Shown here: piece by piece, positions 9,478 to 18,887 of the stretch | Numbering within the stretch: the stretch's first letter is position 1 | Layout of the letters: each line of letters begins with the position of its first letter | NCBI GenBank assembly: GCA_947473325.1 | Contig: CANJEJ010000011.1 | Location: forward strand, 1-34,865 | DNA from: Alphaproteobacteria bacterium | GTDB taxonomy: Bacteria; Pseudomonadota; Alphaproteobacteria; SHVP01 | Direction of reading: 5' to 3' | DNA: 34,865 nucleotides | Notes under the pieces: generated by a model | What the model was told of the DNA's origin: nothing | Seen by the model: only the letters and a program-made list of their open reading frames with translations | Databases searched by the model: none | Position numbers and translations under genes: made by a program

Positions 9478-9506
9478 GCCCTCCCCGCGTGGAGGGCTTC
9501 GTGTTT
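9478..9506 (+). terminator. Probable Rho-independent terminator after the glycosyltransferase
   Basis: GCCCTCC (9478-9484) pairs perfectly with GGAGGGC (9491-9497) across a 6-base loop, followed by TTCGTGTTT. The T tail is interrupted, so efficiency is uncertain. It would separate the upstream operon from the transferase/dehydratase pair. Confidence 0.5.
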
Positions 9507-9539
9507 CCGGACCCCGCGCAACCTCTGCTATAAGCAGCC

Positions 9540-10581
9540 ATGCTTTGGAACATGGCCGTGGTCGCCGCGGTCGCCTTCGCCGCTGCGCTGGCTGGCACCG
9601 GACTGGCCGTTCGCCTGCTCCGCGCGCGCTATCCTGGACCATCCCAACGACCGCTCGAGTCACGCGATTCCCGTCCCGCGTGGCGGCGGGCTGGCGGTGA
9701 CGGCTGTCGTCGTCGTCCACTGGGCGCTGATCTGGCTGTTCGACGCGACGACCGACGGCTTTGTCTTCACGACCGCCATGCCGGTCCTGCTGCTGCTCAC
9801 GTTCGTTCTGGCGGGCCTGTCATGGCAGGACGACCGGCGCGGGCTGTCGGCGGGCTTGCGCCTGGCCGTGCAGGCCCTTTGCGTCGGAGTGGCGACACTG
9901 ACGACGCAGTCGGCGCCCGGGCAGACCTTCCAGGGTCTTCTGCCGGTCGCCCTCGATCTGGCGGGCACCGCCTTCCTGTGGCTCTGGTTCATCAACCTGA
10001 CCAATTTCATGGACGGTATCGACGGCATCACCGGCACCGAAAGCGCCTCGATCGGCCTGGGCGTCGTCGTTCTGGCGCTGGCCGGTGCGCCGCTGATGAT
10101 GGCTGCCTCTGGCGAACTGCCCGTCTATGCCGCGGCGCTGGCCGCCAGTGCGCTCGGCTTCCTGTGCTGGAACTGGCAGCCCGCACGCATCTTCCTCGGC
10201 GACGTCGGCAGCATCCCGCTCGGCTTCCTGCTGGGCTGGCTGGTAATTGAAGCGGCCGGCGCTGGACTGTGGGCCGCCGCGGTCCTCCTGCCGCTCTATT
10301 ACCTGGTCGATGCCACGATCACACTCCTGCGCCGCATCCTGCGGCGCGAGCGCATCACCGAAGCGCATCGCAGTCATGCCTTTCAGGTGGCATCCCGCCG
10401 CTTGGGTGCGCATGCGCCTGTCGTGCTGTGGATCATCGGGCTGAATGTCCTGTTGATCGGCCTTGCCCTGCTGTCGGTGGCACGGCCGGCGTTGAGCTGG
10501 CTGGCGGTCGCGGTGGGCCTGCTGCTGACCCTGATGCTCTTTCTGTTCTTCAACCGCGATCCCGCGGCCGTAACGCCGTGA
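9540..10581 (+). CDS. WecA/WbpL-type undecaprenyl-phosphate sugar-phosphate transferase, apparently frameshifted
   Basis: Family motifs after about base 9630 are clear: LDHPNDRSSHAIPVPRGGG, DDRRG, NFMDGIDGITG, FLGDVGS and HRSHAF, with about ten membrane segments. This is the MraY/WecA family, which loads a sugar phosphate onto undecaprenyl phosphate to start repeat-unit assembly. The expected hydrophobic first helix (MLWNMAVVAAVAFAAALAG) begins at ATG 9540 but lies in another frame. The frames meet in the CG run at 9621-9629. Adding one CG pair, or removing one base, joins them into one protein of about 347 residues. No start codon opens the downstream frame before the conserved loop. Either the gene is broken or phase-variable, or the sequence has an error. 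TATAAG at 9529-9534 may be its -10 element. The next gene overlaps its stop as GTGA. Confidence 0.8.
9621..9629 (+). repeat. CG dinucleotide run at the frameshift point
   Basis: A run of nine alternating C and G bases lies at the point where the reading frame of the initiating transferase must change. Gain of one CG unit would restore the frame to read Leu-Arg-Ala-Arg-Ala-Ile-Leu-Asp. Confidence 0.55.
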
Positions 10582-12530
10582 GCGAACGCCACGCGCCCCG
10601 ATTCCCTGCGGCCCGCATCGGGCTGGTGGTCGCGCATGACCTGTTGATGGCCGCCGCCGCCTTCGAGATCGCGGTGTGGGCGCGCTACTACACCTATGGC
10701 GCGCCGCAGGACCTGTTCTTCCTGTGGGAAGGCACTATCGTCTTCACTGCCGTCAGCGCCTTGATCTTCGCCTGGAGCGGGCTGTTCCGCGGTATCTGGC
10801 ACTACGCGTCGATGACCGACCTTTTCGCCATCACACGCGCCGTCACCATCGCGGTTCTGGTCTTTGTCCCCGTCATGTTCACCGTGTCGCGGCTAGAGGC
10901 ATTTCCGCGATCGGCGTTGATCTTCGTCTGGCCGCTGCTCATCGTCATGCTGGGCGGACCGCGGCTGCTCTATCGCCTGTTCAAGGACGGCAATCTAAAC
11001 GCGGTGTTCGAGCGCACCAGCGATCCGCGTGTGCCGGTGCTGCTTGCCGGCGCGGGGGACGCGGCGGAATTGTTCATTCGCGAGATGACGCGCCCGCGCA
11101 GTCCCTATCGTGTCGTTGGCCTGGTGGATGATCGCGCGCGGCGCATCGGCCGCAACATCCGCGGCGTCCGCGTCTGGGGCTCGATCGACGACCTGCCTTC
11201 CGTGGTCGAAGGGCTGGCGAAGCGCGGCCGGCGGCCGCAGCGCCTGATCGTGGCCAGCGATCGCTTCAGCGCCGCCGAAGTGAAGGCGCTGGTGGAGACG
11301 GCGCAAGGCCTTGGCATGACGCTTGCCCGCTTGCCCAAGCTGACCGATTTCCGCGACGACCAGGCGGGCCGCGTTGCCTTGCATGGCCGCGGCATGAGCC
11401 TGCGTGCCGTCGCGGTGGAAGACCTGCTGGGCCGGCCGCAACAGACCCTCGATCGCGACGCCATGCGCAAGCTGGTGCACGGCCGCCGTGTGCTGGTCAC
11501 CGGTTCGGGCGGCACAATCGGTTCGGAAATCGTCCGCCAGGTCGCCGCCTTTGGCCCTGCCAAGCTCGTGCTGTTCGACAGCAACGAATATGCGCTCTAC
11601 CTGATCGACCTCGAACTCGGAGAGAGCCACGCCGATCTGCCGCGTGCCGCCATCCTGGGCGATGTCCGGGACCCGGCGCGGCTCGACAGCGTTTTCGCCG
11701 CCGAGCGGCCGGAACTCGTGTTCCACGCCGCCGCCCTGAAACATGTGCCGCTGGCTGAGGCCAATCCGATCGAGGCGGTGCAAACCAACGCGCTCGGTAC
11801 GCGCAACGTCGCGCGCGCCTGTGTGAACCACCGCGTCGATCGCATGGTGATGATTTCGACCGACAAGGCGGTGAATCCGTCGAGCATCATGGGCGCCACC
11901 AAGCGCGTCGCCGAGAGCTACGCCCAGGCACTGAGCCTGGATACTGCCGCTGCGAGCCGGAGCGAGACTCGTTTCGTCACCGTGCGCTTCGGCAACGTGC
12001 TGGGCTCCACCGGCTCCGTCGTCCCGCTGTTCCAGCGCCAGATAGCCGCGGGCGGGCCCATCACCGTCACGCACCCCGACATCACCCGTTTCTTCATGAC
12101 AGTGAAGGAAGCCGTCGAACTGGTATTGCAAGCCTCTGCCTTGCCGGAAGACCCGGCTGCGGCCGGCACCATCTTCGTCCTCGACATGGGCGAGGCGGTG
12201 CGCATCCAGGATCTTGCCCGCCAGATGATTCGCCTGGCCGGCCTGCGGCCCGACCACGATATCCAGATCGTCTACACCGGCCTGCGGCCGGGCGAAAAGC
12301 TGTACGAGGAAGTGTTCCACGCCGGCGAGACGCTGGTGCCGACACCGCAGCCGGGCATCCAGCGCGCTGCGCCGCGGGTCGCCGATCTGGCCGTTCTGGA
12401 CCGCGCGCTGGACAAGCTCGCGGCCGCCGCCGGCCGGGGTGATGGCGCGGAAATTCGCCGCCAGTTGCAGCTTCTGGTGCCGGAATACGCGACCCCTGAT
12501 CACCCGCCGCTGCGGGCTGCCCCTGAGTGA
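10578..12530 (+). CDS. Nucleoside-diphosphate-sugar 4,6-dehydratase/epimerase (WbpM/CapD-like)
   Basis: A 650-residue membrane-anchored protein of the large WbpM/FlaA1 group. About four N-terminal membrane helices (residues 10-125) precede a CoA-binding-like Rossmann domain (about 145-270, with VLLAGAGDAAELFIREM). The catalytic SDR domain starts with VTGSGGTIGSE at 307-317. The catalytic set looks like Ser427-Met438-Lys442 (STDKAVNPSSIMGATK), the Met-for-Tyr variant normal for long members. The family converts UDP-GlcNAc to the 4-keto-6-deoxy sugar en route to QuiNAc or FucNAc. I chose the GTG start because it overlaps the upstream stop (GTGA) and gives the family length. Pairing with a WbpL-type transferase is typical of O-antigen loci. 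Confidence 0.9.
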   Translation: MSERHAPRFPAARIGLVVAHDLLMAAAAFEIAVWARYYTYGAPQDLFFLWEGTIVFTAVSALIFAWSGLFRGIWHYASMTDLFAITRAVTIAVLVFVPVMFTVSRLEAFPRSALIFVWPLLIVMLGGPRLLYRLFKDGNLNAVFERTSDPRVPVLLAGAGDAAELFIREMTRPRSPYRVVGLVDDRARRIGRNIRGVRVWGSIDDLPSVVEGLAKRGRRPQRLIVASDRFSAAEVKALVETAQGLGMTLARLPKLTDFRDDQAGRVALHGRGMSLRAVAVEDLLGRPQQTLDRDAMRKLVHGRRVLVTGSGGTIGSEIVRQVAAFGPAKLVLFDSNEYALYLIDLELGESHADLPRAAILGDVRDPARLDSVFAAERPELVFHAAALKHVPLAEANPIEAVQTNALGTRNVARACVNHRVDRMVMISTDKAVNPSSIMGATKRVAESYAQALSLDTAAASRSETRFVTVRFGNVLGSTGSVVPLFQRQIAAGGPITVTHPDITRFFMTVKEAVELVLQASALPEDPAAAGTIFVLDMGEAVRIQDLARQMIRLAGLRPDHDIQIVYTGLRPGEKLYEEVFHAGETLVPTPQPGIQRAAPRVADLAVLDRALDKLAAAAGRGDGAEIRRQLQLLVPEYATPDHPPLRAAPE

Positions 12531-12540
12531 CACGCGCCTG

Positions 12541-12569
12541 TTCTGACAGCCCCTAATTCGCGCTATAAA
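12541..12569 (+). promoter_or_regulatory. Possible purH promoter
   Basis: TATAAA at 12564-12569 lies 17 bases after TTCTGA at 12541-12546, and 38 bases before the purH ATG. The -35 match is poor. The intergenic position and the change of function from polysaccharide to purine genes support a promoter here. Confidence 0.35.
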
Positions 12570-12607
12570 CCGCGCTCGCCCGTCCCCGACTTCTTGCGGA
12601 TTCCGCC

Positions 12608-14200
<1,593 letters not shown>

Positions 14201-14330
14201 TTCCGGCAAAACCCGGCCCCCGCCCCCCAAAACCCTCACGCGCCTGTCATCGGGCTGGGCTAGACTGGCGCCAGCCCGCGGCCAGACCAGCGGGCCTATG
14301 CAAAAACCCGCAGCGGGGGGACAGAGAACA

Positions 14331-15683
14331 ATGGCCGATCATCCGACGATCGATGACTTCATGGACGGCGTCAAACGCCGCAATCCAGGTGAGACCGAGT
14401 TCCACCAGGCTGTGTACGAAGTGTCATCGACCATCTATCCGTACATCGCCGACAAGCCGAAATACCACAAGTGGGAGATCATGCGCCGGATCGCCGAACC
14501 GGACCGCGTCATCATCTTCCGCGTCACCTGGCAGGACGATGCGGGAAATATTCGCGTCAACCGCGGCTACCGCGTGCAGAACAACAACGCGATCGGCCCC
14601 TACAAGGGCGGCATCCGCTTCCACCCCTCGGTCAACCTGTCGATCCTGAAGTTCCTCGGCTTCGAGCAGACCTTCAAGAACAGCCTGACGGGCCTGCCGA
14701 TGGGCGGCGGCAAGGGCGGCGCCGACTTCAACCCCAAAGGCAAGTCGGATGCGGAAGTGATGCGCTTCTGCCAGTCCTTCATGAACGAGCTCTATCGCCA
14801 TATCGGCGAGGACATCGACGTGCCAGCCGGTGACATCGGCGTGGGCGGCCGCGAGATCGGCTACATGTTCGGCCAGTGGAAACGCCTGACCAGCCGCTTC
14901 ACCGGCGTGCTGACGGGCAAGGGCCTGGAATACGGCGGAAGCCTGATCCGTCCGGAGGCGACCGGCTATGGCGCGGTCTACTTCATGGAAGACATGCTGA
15001 AGAATATTGGCGATGCGATCGAGGGCAAGAAGTGCATCGTTTCCGGTTCCGGCAACGTGGCGACCTTCGCAGCCCAGAAGATTGTTCATCGCGGCGGCAA
15101 GGTGTTGACCCTGTCCGATTCCGACGGCTTCATCTTCGACGAGGCCGGCATCGACCTTGAGAAGATCAACTGGATCATCGACCTCAAGACCAAGCGCCGC
15201 GGCCGCATTTCGGAGTACACGCAGCAGTTCAAGTCCGCCAAGTATTTCGAGGGCCAGCGGCCCTGGAACGTGCCGGCGGACCTCGCCTTCCCCTGCGCGA
15301 CGCAGAACGAGATCGCCCTGCCGGACGCGCAGGCGATGATCAAGAATGGCGTGAAAGGTGTGTCCGAAGGTGCCAACATGCCGACATCGCAGGACGCCGT
15401 GCATGCCTTCCTGCATGCCAACGTGCTGTTTGGGCCCGCCAAGGCGGCGAATGCCGGCGGCGTGTCGGTATCGGGTCTCGAGATGAGCCAGAACGCCGCG
15501 CACATCACCTGGAAGGAAGGCGAACTGCAGGTCCACCTGCGCGACATCATGACCGGCATCCACGACAAGTGCCTGCAATACGGCGGCATGCCGGGCACCA
15601 AGCACATTAACTATGTGCAGGGCGCCAATGTCGCCGGCTTCGTCAAGGTGGCAGACGCCATGCTTGCATTCGGCGTCGTCTGA
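14331..15683 (+). CDS. gdhA: NADP-type glutamate dehydrogenase
   Basis: A 450-residue hexameric-type glutamate dehydrogenase. It shows YKGGIRFHPSVNLSILKFLGFEQ in pieces, PMGGGKGGADF with the catalytic lysine, PAGDIGVGGREIGYMFG, and the Rossmann segment VSGSGNVATFAAQK. It makes glutamate from 2-oxoglutarate and ammonium, or the reverse. The length and GGGKGG context fit the NADP-dependent assimilatory type, but the coenzyme is inferred. I chose ATG 14331, which follows a purine-rich GGGGGACAGAGAACA leader. An in-frame ATG at 14298 would add 11 residues. A strong terminator follows. Confidence 0.94.
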   Translation: MADHPTIDDFMDGVKRRNPGETEFHQAVYEVSSTIYPYIADKPKYHKWEIMRRIAEPDRVIIFRVTWQDDAGNIRVNRGYRVQNNNAIGPYKGGIRFHPSVNLSILKFLGFEQTFKNSLTGLPMGGGKGGADFNPKGKSDAEVMRFCQSFMNELYRHIGEDIDVPAGDIGVGGREIGYMFGQWKRLTSRFTGVLTGKGLEYGGSLIRPEATGYGAVYFMEDMLKNIGDAIEGKKCIVSGSGNVATFAAQKIVHRGGKVLTLSDSDGFIFDEAGIDLEKINWIIDLKTKRRGRISEYTQQFKSAKYFEGQRPWNVPADLAFPCATQNEIALPDAQAMIKNGVKGVSEGANMPTSQDAVHAFLHANVLFGPAKAANAGGVSVSGLEMSQNAAHITWKEGELQVHLRDIMTGIHDKCLQYGGMPGTKHINYVQGANVAGFVKVADAMLAFGVV

Positions 15684-15703
15684 CTCGATATCAAGTCGCG
15701 ATG

Positions 15704-15733
15704 GAAAAGCCGCCTTCGGGCGGCTTTTCTTTT
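15704..15733 (+). terminator. Rho-independent terminator of gdhA
   Basis: GAAAAGCCGCC (15704-15714) pairs perfectly with GGCGGCTTTTC (15719-15729) around a TTCG tetraloop, followed by TTTT. It lies 20 bases after the gdhA stop. Confidence 0.9.
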
Positions 15734-15891
15734 GCCCGGGCGGTGGCGCGAATCCGGGCAGATGCCAGTTCCCGCGCCAGTGGTTTCCTCTCTTCCCTCG
15801 GGGAATCCGCCAGTTTGGGCGCCTTCCGCTTGGCCCCTGTCTTGCTGAGGGAACGATCAGGAAGTCATTTTCAGAACACGATGAGGCACTG

Positions 15892-16623
15892 GTGACAGGA
15901 AAACTGATACGGGCCGCCATGGCGGTCCTGGGGACGCTTGCGAGTCTGCCGGCCACGGCGCAGGACAAGAGTGACCACACGTTCACCGGCAACGCGGCGC
16001 TGGCGACCGACTACATCTTCCGTGGAATCTCGCAGACCGGCGAAGAGCCCGCCGTGTCGGCGGGATTCAACTACGGCCACACGAGCGGCATCTTCCTCGG
16101 CGTCTGGGGATCAAATGTCGATTTCAACGACGGCGGCCAGGCCCATCTCGAGATCGACGTCTTCGGCGGCATCCGGCGTGAGTATCGCGGCGTGACATGG
16201 GAACTGGGCGTCATCCACTACGCCTATCCCGGCGCGGCGGACACCCGCAGCTATGACTATGACGAGTTGCGCGTGGCGCTGGGCTACGACTTCCAGATTG
16301 TCGCGGCAACGGCTTCGGTCAACTACTCGCCGAACTACTTTGCCGATAGCGACACCGGCGTCTACTACGCCCTGGAACTGAAGGCGCCGCTGAAGCTGCC
16401 CTATGCGCCGTCGCTGATCACCGGCATCGGCCGACAGACGATTGACAAGAATGCCCGCTTCGGCACGCCCGACTACACCGACTGGCGCATTGGCATCACG
16501 CTGCCGGTAGGCGGCTTCGACCTGTCCGCCACCTATTACGACACGGGGCTCAACCGCCGCGAATGCGCCAACACACAGAACTGTGACGCGCGCGGCGTGC
16601 TGGCGATCTCGAAGGCGTTCTGA
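15892..16623 (+). CDS. TorF family putative outer-membrane porin
   Basis: A 243-residue protein with a signal peptide (basic KLIR, hydrophobic stretch, cleavage after PATA near residue 23). A beta-rich mature part follows with alternating aromatic and polar residues (ATDYIFRGISQTGEEPAVSAGF, GVWGSNVDF, TWELGVIHYAYPG, ATYYDTGL). It ends in Phe, as outer-membrane barrels usually do. This is the pattern of the TorF (Gcw_chp) family, whose substrates are mostly unknown. I chose GTG 15892 because GAGG lies 5 bases upstream and it gives a complete signal peptide. ATG 15919 would cut the basic region off. Confidence 0.85.
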   Translation: MTGKLIRAAMAVLGTLASLPATAQDKSDHTFTGNAALATDYIFRGISQTGEEPAVSAGFNYGHTSGIFLGVWGSNVDFNDGGQAHLEIDVFGGIRREYRGVTWELGVIHYAYPGAADTRSYDYDELRVALGYDFQIVAATASVNYSPNYFADSDTGVYYALELKAPLKLPYAPSLITGIGRQTIDKNARFGTPDYTDWRIGITLPVGGFDLSATYYDTGLNRRECANTQNCDARGVLAISKAF

Positions 16624-16629
16624 AGAGAG

Positions 16630-16655
16630 GCCCTCGCCGATGGTTCGGCGAGGGC
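16630..16655. terminator. Bidirectional terminator between convergent genes
   Basis: GCCCTCGCCGA (16630-16640) pairs perfectly with TCGGCGAGGGC (16645-16655) around TGGT. It lies between the stops of the porin (+) and the last hydrolase (-). T tails are weak on both sides, so bidirectional action is inferred from position. Confidence 0.65.
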
Positions 16656-16662
16656 GTGATTA

Positions 16663-18360
16663 TCAGCTGTTGAGGAATGGCAGCATGGCACCCGCCCATT
16701 CCGGCGGCGCCGCGGGCAGCTCCATCCACTTGGTCTTCGGCGCCGCGGCATGAGCGCGTTGCGTGTGGCCATATTGCGGATCCCACTTTGGCGCCGCCAG
16801 CAGGGTCGGCACCGTCACCCGCTGCAACGCGCCATGCGTGTCATAGCGGAAGTGCGACTCGTAGGCCTGCTGCCACATGTGTCGCGCCTTCAGCAGGGCC
16901 AGCGTGCGCGTGTGGAGCATCTCGGGGTCGACATAGGGTTCTTCCTTGATGATTCCGACGCGCGTCGTGTTGTACCAGGGCCACCACAGCCCCTGATCGC
17001 GCAGCATGTGCCAGACCTTCAGCAAGTGTGCGCCGTATTTGTCGAGCACGACCGGGAATGTGTAGTTCGCGAGCAGGTCTTCGCGTTCCGCCGCGTCGAG
17101 ATACAGGACGTTCGACATGGCGAGATGCTTGATCGCCTGTGGGCGCTGGATCGCAAGCTCGAGGCCGACCAGGCCGCCGCCCCACATGCCATAGAAGTCG
17201 GCGTCCTTGAGGCCAAGCGAATCCATCGCCTGGCCGACGACGGCGGCGTAGCGTTCGACCGTGACGCCATCGGGGCCGATCGTGTTATCGGATTCGCCAT
17301 TGCCCGGCAGGTCGAGGGCGAAGGTGGTTCGCTTGCCGTCGAAGGTGCGCGTGATCTTGTCGACGACATTGTTGTCGCTTGCCGCGTCATGTTGCACGAA
17401 CAACGGCCGGCCCGACACTTCGGCCGTGCGCCGGACATGGAGCTGGCCACCCGGAATGTCGATGTAGTCCTGCATGGTGCGGCCGCTCTTCAGCGGCGTC
17501 ACCCGGGGTGGCGGCGGTGCTTCGCCCTTGGCGTATTTGCCGATCTCTTCCTTCAGCCAGCCCCAAACTTCCGGCACGCCGCCGGTGCCCAGGTTCTTGA
17601 TGGTGACATTGGATGGCGCCGTCTTGGCAATAGCCGGCAACTGCGCGACAAGCGGATCCCACTGCGAGGCGCAGACGATAGCCGGTACCTTGAAGCTGGC
17701 AACCGCCTTGTCGCCATCAAGCTTGAAGGCCGCGCCATAGGGATTGCGGTATTCGTCGCCAGAGCGCAGGAATTCCATCACCTGATCGTGGATGAACTCG
17801 TTGTTTGGCAGGCCGGCCTTGTGCCGGTTGGCAAGCGACGGCGCATGCCAGGGAAAGAACATGCTCTGTTCGCGGAAACGCGCCCAGGCCCATACCATGT
17901 GACCGCCGTCCCATTGCGGCTTGAACGATGTCAGGTAGTTGGCGAGATAGTCCGCGCGCACGTCGGGCGCGAGCGACACGACGCCATTCAGGATGGCGCC
18001 ATGCACACGCTCGGGATAGCGGCTGACGAAAGCCGCGCCTTCGCAGGCCCCGGTGTGGAAGCCGTAGATCGCGACCTTGTCGAGGCCGATCGCGTCAAGG
18101 AACTTCTTCAGCCCGTCGGCATAGTCGTACATCGTCGGTCCATCGATCCCAAGACGGTCCGACAACCCATTGCCCGGGCGATCCGGTGCGATCAGTGTGT
18201 AGCGGTCAGACAGCAGTTCGATCAGCGGCTCCAGCTCCTTCGCCGACTTCGGCGACTGGTGCAGCAGCAGCACCACCGGCCCCTTGCCGGCGCGGCGGTA
18301 GTGCACCTGGCGCACACCGTCGATGGTGACGAAGTGGCGTGTCATCTTGTTGGTCGTCAT
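16663..18360 (-). CDS. Double-domain alpha/beta-hydrolase-fold protein (copy 1), no serine nucleophile
   Basis: A 565-residue protein made of two alpha/beta-hydrolase folds, about residues 8-275 and 297-565. Each half shows the oxyanion-loop region (LLLHQSPKS; FVQHDAASDNN), an APDRPGNGLSD or ALDLPGNGESD strand, and a nucleophile elbow. The serine of GxSxG is missing: domain 1 has GFHTG with His102, domain 2 has GMWGGG with Trp393. Neither half shows an obvious C-terminal catalytic His. Both cap regions carry ANY...H...W...R-[ED]-Q followed by FFPWH (168-172) or WWPWY (459-463). GGGAGGACAGG before ATG 18360 fixes the start. It is the last gene of a - strand array. Function is unknown; binding, or non-classical chemistry, is possible. 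Confidence 0.82.
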   Translation of the reverse strand: MTTNKMTRHFVTIDGVRQVHYRRAGKGPVVLLLHQSPKSAKELEPLIELLSDRYTLIAPDRPGNGLSDRLGIDGPTMYDYADGLKKFLDAIGLDKVAIYGFHTGACEGAAFVSRYPERVHGAILNGVVSLAPDVRADYLANYLTSFKPQWDGGHMVWAWARFREQSMFFPWHAPSLANRHKAGLPNNEFIHDQVMEFLRSGDEYRNPYGAAFKLDGDKAVASFKVPAIVCASQWDPLVAQLPAIAKTAPSNVTIKNLGTGGVPEVWGWLKEEIGKYAKGEAPPPPRVTPLKSGRTMQDYIDIPGGQLHVRRTAEVSGRPLFVQHDAASDNNVVDKITRTFDGKRTTFALDLPGNGESDNTIGPDGVTVERYAAVVGQAMDSLGLKDADFYGMWGGGLVGLELAIQRPQAIKHLAMSNVLYLDAAEREDLLANYTFPVVLDKYGAHLLKVWHMLRDQGLWWPWYNTTRVGIIKEEPYVDPEMLHTRTLALLKARHMWQQAYESHFRYDTHGALQRVTVPTLLAAPKWDPQYGHTQRAHAAAPKTKWMELPAAPPEWAGAMLPFLNS

Positions 18361-18378
18361 CCTGTCCTCCCGTCGCGG

Positions 18379-18882
18379 TCACGAAGACGCGCGTTTCTCC
18401 ATATACATTACAGGCAGGGTCACGCCGTTGCCGACCGGCATGGTGCCCGGCTCGATCTCGCTGTAGCCGAGCCGCTTGTAGAACGCCACGGCATTCATGT
18501 TGGCGCGCACATAGAAATGCACGAAGCCGGAGGCACGCGCCCGGTCTTCCACGGCGCGGACCAGGCGGCTGCCGAGCCCCTGGCGTGCCAACGCCGGATC
18601 GACGAAGACCTTGCGGATGCGCGCCGTGTCCTCGCGGTCTGGCTGCGCGCGCCAGCCAGCGGTGCCGAGGATGCGGTCGCGCGGCCCCATGGCGCAGAGC
18701 AGGTTGTTCACCAGCAACTCGTCGCGATAGGCAGGGTGCTGGATTGCTCGCACATGGGCGTGGATCTGCTCTGCCGTGTGCCAGTCGCGCGCGAGTTGGG
18801 AAAAGGCGCGCACATGCAGGTCCTGCACGGCGTCCAGATCGCCTTCCGACAGCGGTCGCAGTTCAAGGGCGGACTGTTCCAC
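18379..18882 (-). CDS. GNAT family N-acetyltransferase
   Basis: A 167-residue protein starting LELRPLSEGDLDAVQDLH after a GTG. The acetyl-CoA signature is RKVFVDPALARQGLGSRLVRAVEDRA, with the R-Q-G-L-G pyrophosphate loop. It is followed by FYVRANMNAVAFYKRLGY, the usual GNAT strand-5 and helix pattern. The substrate is not predictable. I chose GTG 18882 because it lies 5 bases after the upstream hydrolase stop and gives the family length. Longer in-frame versions would overlap that hydrolase, and no in-frame ATG exists between. It is sandwiched between two hydrolase paralogues, with the next start 18 bases downstream. Confidence 0.8.
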   Translation of the reverse strand: MEQSALELRPLSEGDLDAVQDLHVRAFSQLARDWHTAEQIHAHVRAIQHPAYRDELLVNNLLCAMGPRDRILGTAGWRAQPDREDTARIRKVFVDPALARQGLGSRLVRAVEDRARASGFVHFYVRANMNAVAFYKRLGYSEIEPGTMPVGNGVTLPVMYMEKRASS

Positions 18883-18887
18883 GGCAT

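Noticed and set aside
9694-10581. A shortened but intact transferase starting at an internal GTG.
   Set aside because: It would lose the first helix and the conserved LDHPNDRSSH loop, both of which are encoded just upstream. A frameshift explains the data better.
14201-14330. The gap before gdhA as a riboswitch or small RNA.
   Set aside because: Only a short CCCGC/GCGGG pairing is visible, with no conserved core that I recognise.
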